Below the pieces are notes generated by a model. That model had not been told where the DNA came from. It made no database searches and was given only the letters and a program-made list of their open reading frames with translations. From Hyphomicrobiaceae bacterium (GTDB lineage: Bacteria; Pseudomonadota; Alphaproteobacteria; Rhizobiales; Hyphomicrobiaceae): 64,000 nucleotides of DNA. This document shows, piece after piece, positions 55,511 to 64,000 of the stretch (position 1 is the first letter of the stretch; every line of letters begins with the position of its first letter). The stretch spans positions 27,607-91,606 of the forward strand of contig JAHDXT010000014.1 of NCBI GenBank assembly GCA_023384095.1. Reading direction: 5' to 3'. The translations under genes and the position numbers were made by a program.

Positions 55511-56232
55511 TGCTGGGGTTGAGGCCGGAACGGCTTGCGCTCGACGACTTCAAGACACAGCCGATCTCGATCTGCGGCAAGCCGTTCGTCGCCGATCAGT
55601 CGGGCGCGCTCTACTGGCCGCCGGAGCGGACGCTGATCGTCGCCGACCTGCATCTCGAGAAGGGATCGGCGCATGCCAGCCGCGGGCTGATGCTGCCGCC
55701 ATACGACACGCGCCAGACGCTGCTGCGGCTCGCACAGGTCATCGACCGCCTCGAAGCCGATACGGTCATCGCGCTGGGCGACAGCCTGCATGACACGAAG
55801 GCAGCGGAGCGGATCAGCGCGGAGGACCTCGAGATCCTGAGGATCATCCAGCAGGACAGGCGCTGGGTCTGGGTGACCGGCAACCACGACCCGGTCATCG
55901 GAGACTGCTTTGGAGGCGAGAGGACGGAGGAGATCGCGCTCGCAGGCATCGCGCTCAGGCATGAGCCCCGGCTCGGGCGGATCACGCACGAGATCGCCGG
56001 GCACCTGCACCCCGCCGCCCGCATCTCGATCTACGGCACGTCGCTCCGGCGGCCCTGCTTCCTCGGCAACGGTCTGCGCCTGATCCTGCCCGCCTTCGGC
56101 GCCTTCACCGGCGGCCTCAACGTTCTCGACGACGCCTTCCTGCCGCTCTTCGACGACGACGGTCTCGCCGTCTGGATGCTGGGCGAGGAGGGGCTTTACC
56201 CTATCGCCGCCAGGCTGCTGCGGCGGGATTGA
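55510..56232 (+). CDS. pdeM: Ligase-associated metallophosphoesterase PdeM
   Basis: A 240-residue calcineurin-like phosphoesterase. Metal-binding motifs are VADLHLEKG, ALGDSLHD, TGNHDP and GHLHPAA in the usual order. PdeM is the partner of the Lhr-like helicase in the ligase-associated DNA-damage set. Its start ATG shares one base with the helicase stop (TGATG), which shows translational coupling. Confidence 0.93.
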   Translation: MLGLRPERLALDDFKTQPISICGKPFVADQSGALYWPPERTLIVADLHLEKGSAHASRGLMLPPYDTRQTLLRLAQVIDRLEADTVIALGDSLHDTKAAERISAEDLEILRIIQQDRRWVWVTGNHDPVIGDCFGGERTEEIALAGIALRHEPRLGRITHEIAGHLHPAARISIYGTSLRRPCFLGNGLRLILPAFGAFTGGLNVLDDAFLPLFDDDGLAVWMLGEEGLYPIAARLLRRD

Positions 56233-56400
56233 CGGCCTCCCCGTCGTCCCGGACGCGCAGCGCCGGGACCTTGCCTACGGACGACGCCTGATCCAGACGC
56301 AACATCCCGTGTCTGCAGTGCACCGAGTCCCGCGCTGCACCGGGCACGGGAGGACGGGTGAGGGCGGAGGCCGCGTGCCTGATCTCTCGTCATCGCGAGT

Positions 56401-57969
56401 TCACATCACTGCTTCGATGAGGAACGGCCCCGGCGTGGCGAGGCCCTGATCGAGCCCGCGATTCACCTGATCCATCGTCTCTGCCCGCACGCCCGGCACG
56501 CCCATGCCGCGGGCCAGCGACACCCAGTCGATGTCCGGCCGGCCGAGGTCGAGCATGTCGAGGGCCTTGCGGCCGACATTGGCGGCGCCGACGTTGGCCA
56601 GCTCGTGGCGCAGGATGGCGTAGGCGCGGTTGGCGAGCACGACGGTGGTGATGTCGAGGCTCTCGCGCGCCTGGGTCCACAGCGCCTGCACCGTGTACAT
56701 GAAGGAGCCGTCCGCCTGCAGCGCCACCACCTTGCGGTCGGGGCAGGCGATCGCCGCGCCGACCGCCATCGGCGGCCCGATGCCGATCGAGCCGCCCATG
56801 TTCTGCAACCAGTCGTGCGGCCGCGCAGTCCGAGTGGGCAGGAAGTAGTTGCGGCTCGCCGTGACACCCTCGTCGACGACGATGGCGTTGTCCGGCAGCA
56901 GGGCGCACAGCGACTGCCCGATGGCTGTTGCCGTGACGGCGCCGGTCGCGGGGCTGGGCAGCGCGAGCTGCGTCACCTCCGGCTCGCTCGCACCCGCGTC
57001 CAGCTCGTCCGCCAGCCATTCGAGGGCGTGCACGACGTCCTCTTCCGGCCGCGCGAGCAGGTGGAACCGGGCATCGGGCGGCGCCAGCAGGCTCGGCTTG
57101 CCGGGGTAGGCGAAGAAGGCCACCGGCTGCTTCGATCCCGCGAGGATGATGTGCCTGAGTCCGCGCAGGCTCTCGAGCGCCGCATCGACGGGGTAGGGGA
57201 TACGGTCCACCGCGACGCGGCCGGCGCCGCGCTCCATGCGCGCGTTGAAGGTTTGCGCGCAGATGCGCGCCCCCGTCTTGCGGGCGATCCTGCCGGCGAG
57301 CTCGAGGCCGCGCTGGCCGAGCGCCGGCCCGGTCAGCAGGATGAGCGCCGGCTCGCCGGTGCGCAGGGCGGCGGCGGCGCCCGCGACGGCATTCGATCCG
57401 ATGCGGGCGCGCTCCGGAGCTGGCTGCGGCCGGGCCACGCCGTTCCCCATCTCCCAGGCCGTGTCGCCGGGCAGGATCAGCGTCGCGACGCCGCCGGGTG
57501 GCGTGCGCGCCGCAGCGATGGCGGCCGCACCGTCGGCTGCGACCGCCTGTGCGCTGGGCGACGTGCGGACCCATGCAGAGAACGGCCGCGCCGCCGCCTC
57601 GATGTCCGACGTCAGTGGCGCATCGTAGGCGCGGTGCCAGGTGGCGTGGTCGCCGACGATGTTGACGACCGGCGTCGACGCCTTCATCGCATTGTGCAGG
57701 TTGGCGAGGCCGTTGGCCAACCCGGGGCCGAGGTGCAGAAGCGTCGCGGCAGGCTTCCCCGCCATGCGCGCGTAGCCGTCCGCGGCGCCGGTCGCCACGC
57801 CCTCGAACAGCGCCAGCACGCAGCGCATCCCCTCGACGCGATCGAGCGCCGCGACGAAATGCATCTCCGATGTCCCGGGATTGGCGAAGCAGACGTCCAC
57901 TCCGCCGCCGACCAGCGTGCGGACCAGGCATTCCGCGCCGTTCATCCCGCTCTGTCCGACGCCGTCCAT
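56401..57969 (-). CDS. Thiamine-diphosphate-dependent enzyme, acetolactate synthase large-subunit-like
   Basis: A 522-residue protein with the three-domain layout of the family. The Pyr domain opens with NPGTSEMHFVAAL and carries the activating Glu in ALFEGVATGAADGYARM, a central Rossmann domain follows, and the PP domain has a GSIGIGPPMAVGAAIA and DGSFMYTVQAL pair with the TPP motif. GxSE-type motifs here differ from IlvB. No small regulatory subunit is adjacent, so it is probably not the biosynthetic enzyme. It more likely acts as a decarboxylase or lyase on a 2-oxo or 2-hydroxy acid. GAGAGGA precedes the ATG at 57969. Confidence 0.88.
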   Translation of the reverse strand: MDGVGQSGMNGAECLVRTLVGGGVDVCFANPGTSEMHFVAALDRVEGMRCVLALFEGVATGAADGYARMAGKPAATLLHLGPGLANGLANLHNAMKASTPVVNIVGDHATWHRAYDAPLTSDIEAAARPFSAWVRTSPSAQAVAADGAAAIAAARTPPGGVATLILPGDTAWEMGNGVARPQPAPERARIGSNAVAGAAAALRTGEPALILLTGPALGQRGLELAGRIARKTGARICAQTFNARMERGAGRVAVDRIPYPVDAALESLRGLRHIILAGSKQPVAFFAYPGKPSLLAPPDARFHLLARPEEDVVHALEWLADELDAGASEPEVTQLALPSPATGAVTATAIGQSLCALLPDNAIVVDEGVTASRNYFLPTRTARPHDWLQNMGGSIGIGPPMAVGAAIACPDRKVVALQADGSFMYTVQALWTQARESLDITTVVLANRAYAILRHELANVGAANVGRKALDMLDLGRPDIDWVSLARGMGVPGVRAETMDQVNRGLDQGLATPGPFLIEAVM

Positions 57970-58134
57970 AACGTCCTCTCTCGTGCGTGGCTTCCAGGCC
58001 CGCTGTACCACGAGCGCTGCGGCGCCGTCGCTCCCGGAGCTGCAAATGCGCCGGCCCTGGCTCGCACCCGCTATCGCCGGCCGGGGCGCCTGGGATAATT
58101 ATCGACGAGGACGAAACGCCCACAGGAGCATGAG

Positions 58135-58908
58135 ATGACCGATACAGGCGAGCGGCAGGCGCGCGTTGCACTGATCACGGGCGGCGCATCCGGAATCGGC
58201 CTCGCGACCGCCGAAGAGCTGCATGCCGCCGGCTGGAAGGTGGTCATCGCCGACATCGGCGAAGAGGCGCTCGACGAGGTTCGCCAGGGCCTCGGCAGCA
58301 GGCCCGGCGTCCGCGTGACGAGGCTCGACGTCACCGACGAGCCCGCCGTCGAGCGCGAGGTCGCCGCCGTCGAGGAGGAGCTGGGACCGATTGCGGGCGT
58401 CGTCAACTCGGCCGGCATCGCCGCCGACAAGCACGTGTTCGACACCCCGGTCGATCTCTTCCGGCGCATCCTGGACATCAACGTCGTCGGAACGTTCATC
58501 GTGGCGCGCGCGGCGGCGCGCCAGATGCAGAAGCGCCAGCGGGGCGCCATCGTCAACCTCGCCTCGATCGCCGGGGTCAGAGGCTCGAAGGGCCGTTCCG
58601 CCTACGGCTCGTCCAAGGGCGCGGTGATCGTGCTGACGCAGGTGATGGCCAACGACCTCGCCCGCCATGGCATCCGCGTCAACGCGGTCGCGCCGGGGCC
58701 GGTGGAGACGCCGATGATCAAGGCGCTGCACACGGCCGAGGACCGGCGGACTTGGATGCGCTTCACGCCCATGCGCCGCTACGGCCTGCCCGAGGAGATC
58801 GCGCGCACCATCTGCTTCCTGCTGGACGACACTCAGTCGAGCTACATCACTGGCGAGGTGATCGCCGTCGACGGCGGCTTCCGCGGCGCCGGCACCATGG
58901 TGGAGTGA
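58135..58908 (+). CDS. Short-chain dehydrogenase/reductase (SDR) family oxidoreductase
   Basis: A 257-residue classical SDR. Coenzyme motif GGASGIGLA (about 17-25), VVNSAGI, the catalytic Ser in NLASIAGVRG, Tyr-x3-Lys in YGSSKG, and PGPVETPMI after it. It uses NAD(P)H to reduce or oxidise a hydroxyl or keto group; the substrate is unknown. It is divergent from the thiamine-diphosphate enzyme and convergent with a second SDR, so the three could form a small catabolic group. Confidence 0.9.
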   Translation: MTDTGERQARVALITGGASGIGLATAEELHAAGWKVVIADIGEEALDEVRQGLGSRPGVRVTRLDVTDEPAVEREVAAVEEELGPIAGVVNSAGIAADKHVFDTPVDLFRRILDINVVGTFIVARAAARQMQKRQRGAIVNLASIAGVRGSKGRSAYGSSKGAVIVLTQVMANDLARHGIRVNAVAPGPVETPMIKALHTAEDRRTWMRFTPMRRYGLPEEIARTICFLLDDTQSSYITGEVIAVDGGFRGAGTMVE

Positions 58909-58932
58909 GCGCCGAGGCCCGCTCTGGAAACG

Positions 58933-59658
<726 letters not shown>

Positions 59659-59955
59659 GTCACGCTCCTCTAGTCCGCTCGCGGAGCGCCTCCAGTCCGG
59701 AGCGCATCTGCCCATTGACCGTTTGCCGCATACCGCACAGACGAAACTCTACAGCAGAGCGGGAGTTCGCCCCTCGACCATGCAGGCGCCGAGGGCCGTG
59801 GCGGTGATAGCCAGATATCGGACGAGTTGACGGAAGGGTATGCCTAGCCTGTACTTTGGTGGACTTCCGGTGGGGAACCGCGGCATGGTGCCGGCGTTCT
59901 GCCTGACTGCCCATCGCGGGCGGGCAGCACCGGGTGCGGATAGGGTCGAGGTGCT

Positions 59956-60543
59956 ATGAAAGACAACAAGGCGGAAGCGAATCTGGAGCTGTCGTTCCAC
60001 GGCATGGAGCCGTCGGTGACGATCACGGCCAAGGTTCACGAGCACGTCGACAAGCTGCAGCAGCGCTATAACGAGATCACAACCTGGCAGGTCCATGTCA
60101 AAGGCCCGATCGGCAGCGCGGGGCTGTTCGAGATCTCGATCGAGGCCCGCGTGCCGGGAGCCGAGCTCGCCGTCGGCCGCAAGCCGGGCGACAGGAACGC
60201 CCACAGCGATGCACTGGTCGCCCTGCGCGACAGTTTCGCGGCGATGGAGCGGCAGCTCAAGAAGCGCCGGCGCCAGCGCAGCGGCGAGGTCAAGACGCAC
60301 GAGGGCAAGCCGCAGGGGCAGATCACGCGGCTGTTCCCGGAGCAGGGCTACGGCTTCGTGACGGTCAGCGAGGGGGTCGAGGTCTACTTTCACAGGAACG
60401 CCGTCATCGAAGGCGACTTCGACGATCTCAGCATCGGCGACACCGTGGAGCTGACCATCGCCTACGGCGAGAGCGCACGCGGGCCGCAGGCGACGAGCGT
60501 CCGGCGGATCAGCGCGCTGCGCTACGATCCACGGCCGACCTGA
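59956..60543 (+). CDS. Ribosome hibernation factor-cold shock domain fusion (HPF/RaiA-CSD)
   Basis: A 195-residue two-domain protein. Residues 10-100 are an HPF/RaiA-like beta-alpha-beta-beta-beta-alpha domain (LELSFHGMEPS, VHEHVDKLQQRYNEI, the ISIEARVPG strand and the NAHSDALVALRDSFAAME helix). Residues 125-190 are a cold-shock domain (GQITRLFPEQGYGFVTV, EVYFHRNAVI). HPF proteins sit in the decoding region of idle ribosomes, and the added RNA-binding domain is known from alphaproteobacteria and others. A convergent neighbour belongs to another ribosome-associated family. The two may work in the same process. Confidence 0.88.
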   Translation: MKDNKAEANLELSFHGMEPSVTITAKVHEHVDKLQQRYNEITTWQVHVKGPIGSAGLFEISIEARVPGAELAVGRKPGDRNAHSDALVALRDSFAAMERQLKKRRRQRSGEVKTHEGKPQGQITRLFPEQGYGFVTVSEGVEVYFHRNAVIEGDFDDLSIGDTVELTIAYGESARGPQATSVRRISALRYDPRPT

Positions 60544-60600
60544 ACGCACCTGTCTGGCCGGTGCGGGCGATGGCAGTTGTCGCTTGGAGGACGCGCCGGC

Positions 60601-61758
60601 TCAGTACCGGTAGAGCCCCGCCGCCGGCCCCGCCCTGTCCCGCAGGTCCTCCGGCAGGGTAAAGACGTCGCCGCCGCGCATCAGGGTCTCGACGGCCAGC
60701 CGGTTGAGCACGTCCTCGTTGTCGGGACCCGACTGGGGGTCGATGCGCAGCACCTGGTGGGCTTCGTCGAAATAGCCCCAGACGTTGGCGTCGGCAGCGA
60801 GGAAAACGCAATCGACCCGGCCTGCCATGGCGGCCCGGAGCAGCGACTGCACCTCCTTCGCGCCCGCGATGTCGGCTCCGTCGAGCTTGGCCCGCAGGCG
60901 CTGGCGGGCCGTCTCGCGGTCGGCGCGGACGATCGGCTCGGCGATGCGCCACGCCTCGGCCTGAAGCACCTCGTCTCCGACGGCCACCGGGTCCGACTGG
61001 ATCACCTCCGGGGCGACGTGCCGGTAGGCGATGTGCTTGCGCAGGTGCCCGCCGAGGCGGGCCTTGGCGGCGATGACGAGCGGCTGCTCGCTGCCAGCCA
61101 GATGCCGATCTATTGCCTTCCCCACGTCGCGGAGCAGGTTGCCCAGCTCGATGGTCTCGTAGTCCTCGGGGCTGACGCCGAGGGCGTGGAACTTGCCGTG
61201 ATCGCCGCCGCTGGCCGGATCGCCCCGATCTCGCGCGTGGAACCCGAGATAGGCGTTAAACTCGGTGCGCGCCATGATCTCGGCGATGCCGGCCGGCATG
61301 CCCTCCACGGCGACCTCGCGCAGCTCGCGCTCCCGGCCATCGAAGAAGCGGACGCTGTCACGCGTCATCGCCAGCAGGTGGAACTGATCGCCGTTGCGGA
61401 ACATGCGGATCATCGGCCACAGATGGTAGCGGGGGCTGACGACGACCAGCTCGGGCACGGCATGGGGCAGCTTCACCCAGTGGGTCGCGCCCTTTTCGAT
61501 CAGCACGGCCAGGCCCTTGTCCTGGTAGCGCCAGAACATGCTCGCGGGCACGCGCCCGCGCGCCTCGCCGAGCAGGCCGTCGATGTCGGGCCTGCGCAGG
61601 CCCGATGCGGCGAGCTGCTGATCGGCTTCCTTGAGCGCCGTCGACAGGCGGATCGGATCCTGCTCGATCGACGGATAGCTCAGATGGGTGGGAATGTAGA
61701 TGCTGATCCTTGGGAAACCGGTCGACCGCGCAAGCGCAATGAGGTCAGCTTTTCTCAT
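60601..61758 (-). CDS. baeRF3-type (release-factor-like) ribosome hibernation factor candidate
   Basis: A 385-residue protein of the bacterial archaeo-eukaryotic release factor-like (baeRF) group. It has ISIYIPTHLSYPSIEQDPIRLSTALKEAD near the start (cited in parts), a central PLVIAAKARLGGHLRKH segment and a late GRVDCVFLAADANVWGYFD eRF1/L7Ae-like strand. Proteins of this family are now annotated as ribosome hibernation factors, which is established knowledge at family level only. ATG 61758 is preferred, and 61770 is possible. It converges on the HPF-CSD gene, with 57 bases between stops. Confidence 0.82.
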   Translation of the reverse strand: MRKADLIALARSTGFPRISIYIPTHLSYPSIEQDPIRLSTALKEADQQLAASGLRRPDIDGLLGEARGRVPASMFWRYQDKGLAVLIEKGATHWVKLPHAVPELVVVSPRYHLWPMIRMFRNGDQFHLLAMTRDSVRFFDGRERELREVAVEGMPAGIAEIMARTEFNAYLGFHARDRGDPASGGDHGKFHALGVSPEDYETIELGNLLRDVGKAIDRHLAGSEQPLVIAAKARLGGHLRKHIAYRHVAPEVIQSDPVAVGDEVLQAEAWRIAEPIVRADRETARQRLRAKLDGADIAGAKEVQSLLRAAMAGRVDCVFLAADANVWGYFDEAHQVLRIDPQSGPDNEDVLNRLAVETLMRGGDVFTLPEDLRDRAGPAAGLYRY

Positions 61759-62154
61759 TTCCGTTCCCATTCCTCGATGACTGGCATCCCGGTGTGCCAT
61801 CCGGCCAGACCAGCGTTCGGCGTTTCCTCATGCCCGCGGCCCGCCGAAGAAAACGTGCCTTGGGTCCGCCCAGTTCCCGGCGCGGCTGGCCTCGCAAGCT
61901 TATGCCACTCTCGGCGAGACGTCGATCCATCCCGGCCGATCCTCCCTGCACGGCGCTCTTGACCGCTGCCGGGCCGCTCCGGGCAGGTTGGACTGGGGTC
62001 CCGGGTTTCAAGAGACATGCGCGGCATCGCAAATCATGGAGTTCCCTCGAGCGGGGGATTATGATCGACGCGCCATCGAATCGGCGTGATGCAGGCAGAG
62101 ACGATCGGCCGCCTGGCCGGCCGGCCGTAATCCCGCACGAAGGGTTGCAGAGTC
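61759..62154. other. Intergenic region with no feature recognised
   Basis: A 396-base divergent gap between the baeRF3 gene and the TPR gene. Open frames here are GC-rich shadows. It should contain promoters for both genes, but I cannot point to a clear one. Confidence 0.4.
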
Positions 62155-62787
62155 ATGAAGCTGTGGGTAGCGGCAATGGTGGGAATGCTTGTGGCGGGCC
62201 CCGTGCTCGCCGCGGGCGCGATGGATGATCACGACTGCTTCTCCGGCGACAACGAGCGGCGGATCTCGGGCTGCACGGAGCTGATCGAGCGCTCCGGCCT
62301 GCCGTCGCAGATGCTGGGGTCGGCCTACGCCATGCGGGCGCTCGGCTACTCGCTGAAGGGCCTCTACGACACCGCCATTCGCGACTACGACGCGGCGATC
62401 AGGCTGGTGCCGGACTTCGCGGTGGCGCTCAACAACCGGGCCTGGGCCTATTTCAGATCCGGCCGGGCCGCGGCCGGTCTGCCGGACGTCGAGCACTCGC
62501 TGCGCATCCAGCCGACAAGCCCGCACGCCTACGACACGCGCGCCCATATCCGGCAGGCAACCGGCGACCCGACAGGCGCGCTGCGCGACTACGAGGCCGC
62601 CATGCGCTTCGGCGGCGAGCGCATGATCCGGCTCTATCAATGCGGGCTCGCCGCGCTGAGGATCTACAGGGGTGCGGTCGACGGTGCCTACACCGTCGAG
62701 CTGAGACGCGCGATGCAAGTCTGCGTCGCAAGCCAGGATTGCGACCCGCTGCCGCCCGACGAGGAGTGCCGCGCCGTGACATCCTGA
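62155..62787 (+). CDS. Exported TPR-repeat protein
   Basis: A 210-residue protein with a signal peptide (residues 1-19, ending VLAAG). Three tetratricopeptide repeats follow (about residues 50-150: YAMRALGYSLKGLYDTAI, AVALNNRAWAYFRSGRAAAG, HAYDTRAHIRQATGDPTGA). A C-terminal Cys-rich part (CVASQDCDPLPPDEEC) may hold disulfides. It probably serves as a periplasmic scaffold or binding protein; the partner is unknown. Confidence 0.85.
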   Translation: MKLWVAAMVGMLVAGPVLAAGAMDDHDCFSGDNERRISGCTELIERSGLPSQMLGSAYAMRALGYSLKGLYDTAIRDYDAAIRLVPDFAVALNNRAWAYFRSGRAAAGLPDVEHSLRIQPTSPHAYDTRAHIRQATGDPTGALRDYEAAMRFGGERMIRLYQCGLAALRIYRGAVDGAYTVELRRAMQVCVASQDCDPLPPDEECRAVTS

Positions 62788-62860
62788 CCCGCTGTCGTTG
62801 GCGCGTCCGCCCGTCCGTGCAAAACATTCCGTCCTGAAAGCAACCCAGGGAGGTCGTCAA

Positions 62861-63367
62861 GTGAAGGTGATGAGGCTCGTGGCTGCGGCGATCCTGCTGC
62901 CGGTGCTGTTCTCGTTCGCCGCCGCGCAGAGTGGGAGCGGCGGCGTCTCGGTCTCACAGGCCTGGTCCCGGGCGACCCCGGGCGGCGCCCGCAACGGCGC
63001 AGCCTATTTCCAGGTCACGGCGAAAGGCGCGGGCGGCGACAAGCTCGTGGCCGCGAGGTCCGATGCCGCAGATCGTGTCGAGCTGCACACCCACTTGCAC
63101 GAGGGCGGCGTCATGCGGATGCGACAGGTCGAAGCCATCGAGCTGCCGGCCGGCAAGACCGTGACGCTCGAGCCCGGCGGCTTCCACCTGATGTTGCTGA
63201 ACCTGAAACGGCCGCTGAAGGCAGGAGAGGACCTGGAGCTGACGCTCGTCTTCGAGAAGGCGGGCGAGGTCGCGGTCAAGGCGACCGTGGAGCCCATCGG
63301 AGCCAAGGGCCCTGCCGGTGGCCACATGGGCCAGGGCCACGGTAGCGGGCACATGCAGAAGCACTGA
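62861..63367 (+). CDS. PCu(A)C-type periplasmic copper chaperone
   Basis: A 168-residue protein with a signal peptide (about residues 4-22). The Cu(I)-binding pattern is visible: HTHLHEGGVMRMR with the first His and Mets, then GGFHLMLLNLKRPL with the second His-x-Met. The C-terminus is also His/Met-rich (GHMGQGHGSGHMQKH), which may add a Cu(II) site. Such proteins deliver copper to the CuA centre of cytochrome c oxidase. The start is a GTG at 62861, with GGGAGG 7 bases upstream; ATG 62870 is less well placed. Confidence 0.9.
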   Translation: MKVMRLVAAAILLPVLFSFAAAQSGSGGVSVSQAWSRATPGGARNGAAYFQVTAKGAGGDKLVAARSDAADRVELHTHLHEGGVMRMRQVEAIELPAGKTVTLEPGGFHLMLLNLKRPLKAGEDLELTLVFEKAGEVAVKATVEPIGAKGPAGGHMGQGHGSGHMQKH

Positions 63368-63417
63368 TCACACCGCCGCGAAATCGACTGATTCCGATCA
63401 TCGACGCTGATCTGGAG

Positions 63418-63569
63418 TCAGCCGCTCACCGGCTTTGCCGACCCTCGATGACGAAACGATTCCCACTGCATACCCACACCGTCATTCCCGCGGAGGCGGG
63501 AATCCACGACACGCCGCAGATCAGGTGTGGAGAGTTGCGTGGATGGCCGCCTTCGCGGCCATGACGGAA
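63418..63569 (+). repeat. Composite dispersed repeat (families D and A), long copy
   Basis: Starts as family D (63418-63483), passes into the palindrome GTCATTCCCGCGGAGGCGGG (from 63481), continues to CACGCCGCAGATCAGGTGTG, and ends with a half-palindrome GGCCGCCTTCGCGGCCATGA. The stretch from about 63448 matches the reverse complement of 29276-29371. It occupies most of the 63368-63728 gap, together with the GGGTCTGACCC palindrome at 63641. Confidence 0.82.
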
Positions 63570-63640
63570 GGAAGGGCAAAGGGGACTAGGCGGGACACTG
63601 GCGTCGAAGGTCTGACCCCGGGCCATCTCGTCGCACGCTG

Positions 63641-63664
63641 GGGTCTGACCCGGCGGTCTGACCC
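63641..63664. repeat. Palindromic GGGTCAGACCC-type repeat, copy 6
   Basis: GGGTCTGACCCGGCGGTCTGACC, with an additional GGTCTGACCCCGG half-site at 63609-63621. The order of the arms is direct rather than inverted here, so this copy is degenerate. Confidence 0.55.
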
Positions 63665-63728
63665 TACCGGCACGGAGCACGGGGCGCTTGTCCGCAACGC
63701 GGCGATCGCGGCGGCGAAGCGGCTCCGC

Positions 63729-64000
63729 TCAAGCTCGCGCCTTGGCTTTTGGCCTGGCCTTCGCCTTGGCCGCCCGGGGGGCGGGCCGTCCTGACGCAGC
63801 CTCGATCGCACGGTGGACCACCTGCCCGACGTAGCCCGGCAGGGCGAACGCGGCCAGGTGCACGGCGGGCGTCCAGTAGCGGGTCTCGATGCCGCGCTGC
63901 CGCCGGCGCCGGGCCAGCTTCGATTCTGCGATCGCGAGGTGCGCCGCCTCGTCGGAGGCCCAGTTGAGCGCGAACGGCCCGCCGAAATAGCAGGGCTGGG
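63729..64000 (-). CDS. Spermidine synthase-like protein, C-terminal part (cut by window edge)
   Basis: The last 89 codons of a gene that continues beyond 64000, read on the minus strand. The visible part opens with CYFGGPFALNWASDE, then AAHLAIAESKLARRR and IETRYWTPAVHLAAFALPGYV, and ends in a basic Ala/Lys/Pro tail. The YFGG..WASD and RYW/YTPxVHxAAFALP segments match the end of the polyamine aminopropyltransferase (SpeE) type found in alphaproteobacteria. SpeE makes spermidine from putrescine and decarboxylated S-adenosylmethionine. The catalytic part is out of view, so the call rests on the C-terminus alone. Confidence 0.7.
   Translation of the reverse strand, partial: QPCYFGGPFALNWASDEAAHLAIAESKLARRRRQRGIETRYWTPAVHLAAFALPGYVGQVVHRAIEAASGRPAPRAAKAKARPKAKARA

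Overview
The window is GC-rich chromosomal DNA that looks like an alphaproteobacterium, most likely of the order Hyphomicrobiales (Rhizobiales). This rests on gene content, not on any search: the neighbourhood secA / parvulin isomerase / argJ / mutT, map next to radC, an archaeal-type class I lysyl-tRNA synthetase, the ligase-associated Lhr helicase and PdeM phosphoesterase pair, and small families common in this order (DUF459, DUF952, DUF6166, DUF6460). No rRNA, tRNA, prophage, intact insertion sequence or CRISPR array was recognised. About 62 protein genes are supported. The last one, a spermidine synthase-like gene, is cut by the right edge.

Layout. 0.1-1 kb: a VapBC-type toxin-antitoxin pair with a perfect operator-like palindrome, beside gltD. 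3-7 kb: an operon of two MltB-type lytic transglycosylases and an SGNH/DUF459 protein. 7-12 kb: galE and galU facing away from each other, then LemA, a hemerythrin-like protein and an HtpX-type protease. 14-18.5 kb: a complete TRAP transporter with an amidase in one operon. 18.6-24.5 kb: small membrane and secreted proteins, a fatty acid hydroxylase, a CBS-BON protein and a lipid kinase. 25-27 kb: guaA and a His-rich SEC-C protein. 27-33.3 kb: a surface-glycan cluster of three glycosyltransferases, an FkbM methyltransferase and an MsbA-like exporter, partly of lower GC. 33.6-40.7 kb: DUF3750, a shikimate dehydrogenase paralogue, radC, map and a NodU/TobZ-type carbamoyltransferase. 40.7-47.3 kb: secA with a large insert, a parvulin isomerase, argJ, mutT and a TerB-like protein. 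47.4-51 kb: class I lysS and a single-chain DUF262-DUF1524 protein of the GmrSD restriction type. 51-56 kb: DUF952-pyrD and Lhr-PdeM. 56-60 kb: a thiamine-diphosphate enzyme and two short-chain dehydrogenases. 60-62 kb: two ribosome-hibernation-type proteins facing each other. 62-64 kb: a TPR protein, a PCu(A)C copper chaperone and the speE end.

The intergenic spaces hold at least four families of short dispersed repeats, several with strong dyad symmetry. They account for most of the longer non-coding stretches (left end, 18.5, 24.7-25.1, 29.2-29.6, 38.3-38.9 and 63.4-63.7 kb). The points most worth following up are the roughly 115-150 residue insert in SecA, the GmrSD-like defence candidate, the hibernation-factor pair, the repeat families, and a small secreted aromatic-rich peptide with its own UUCG-loop terminator.
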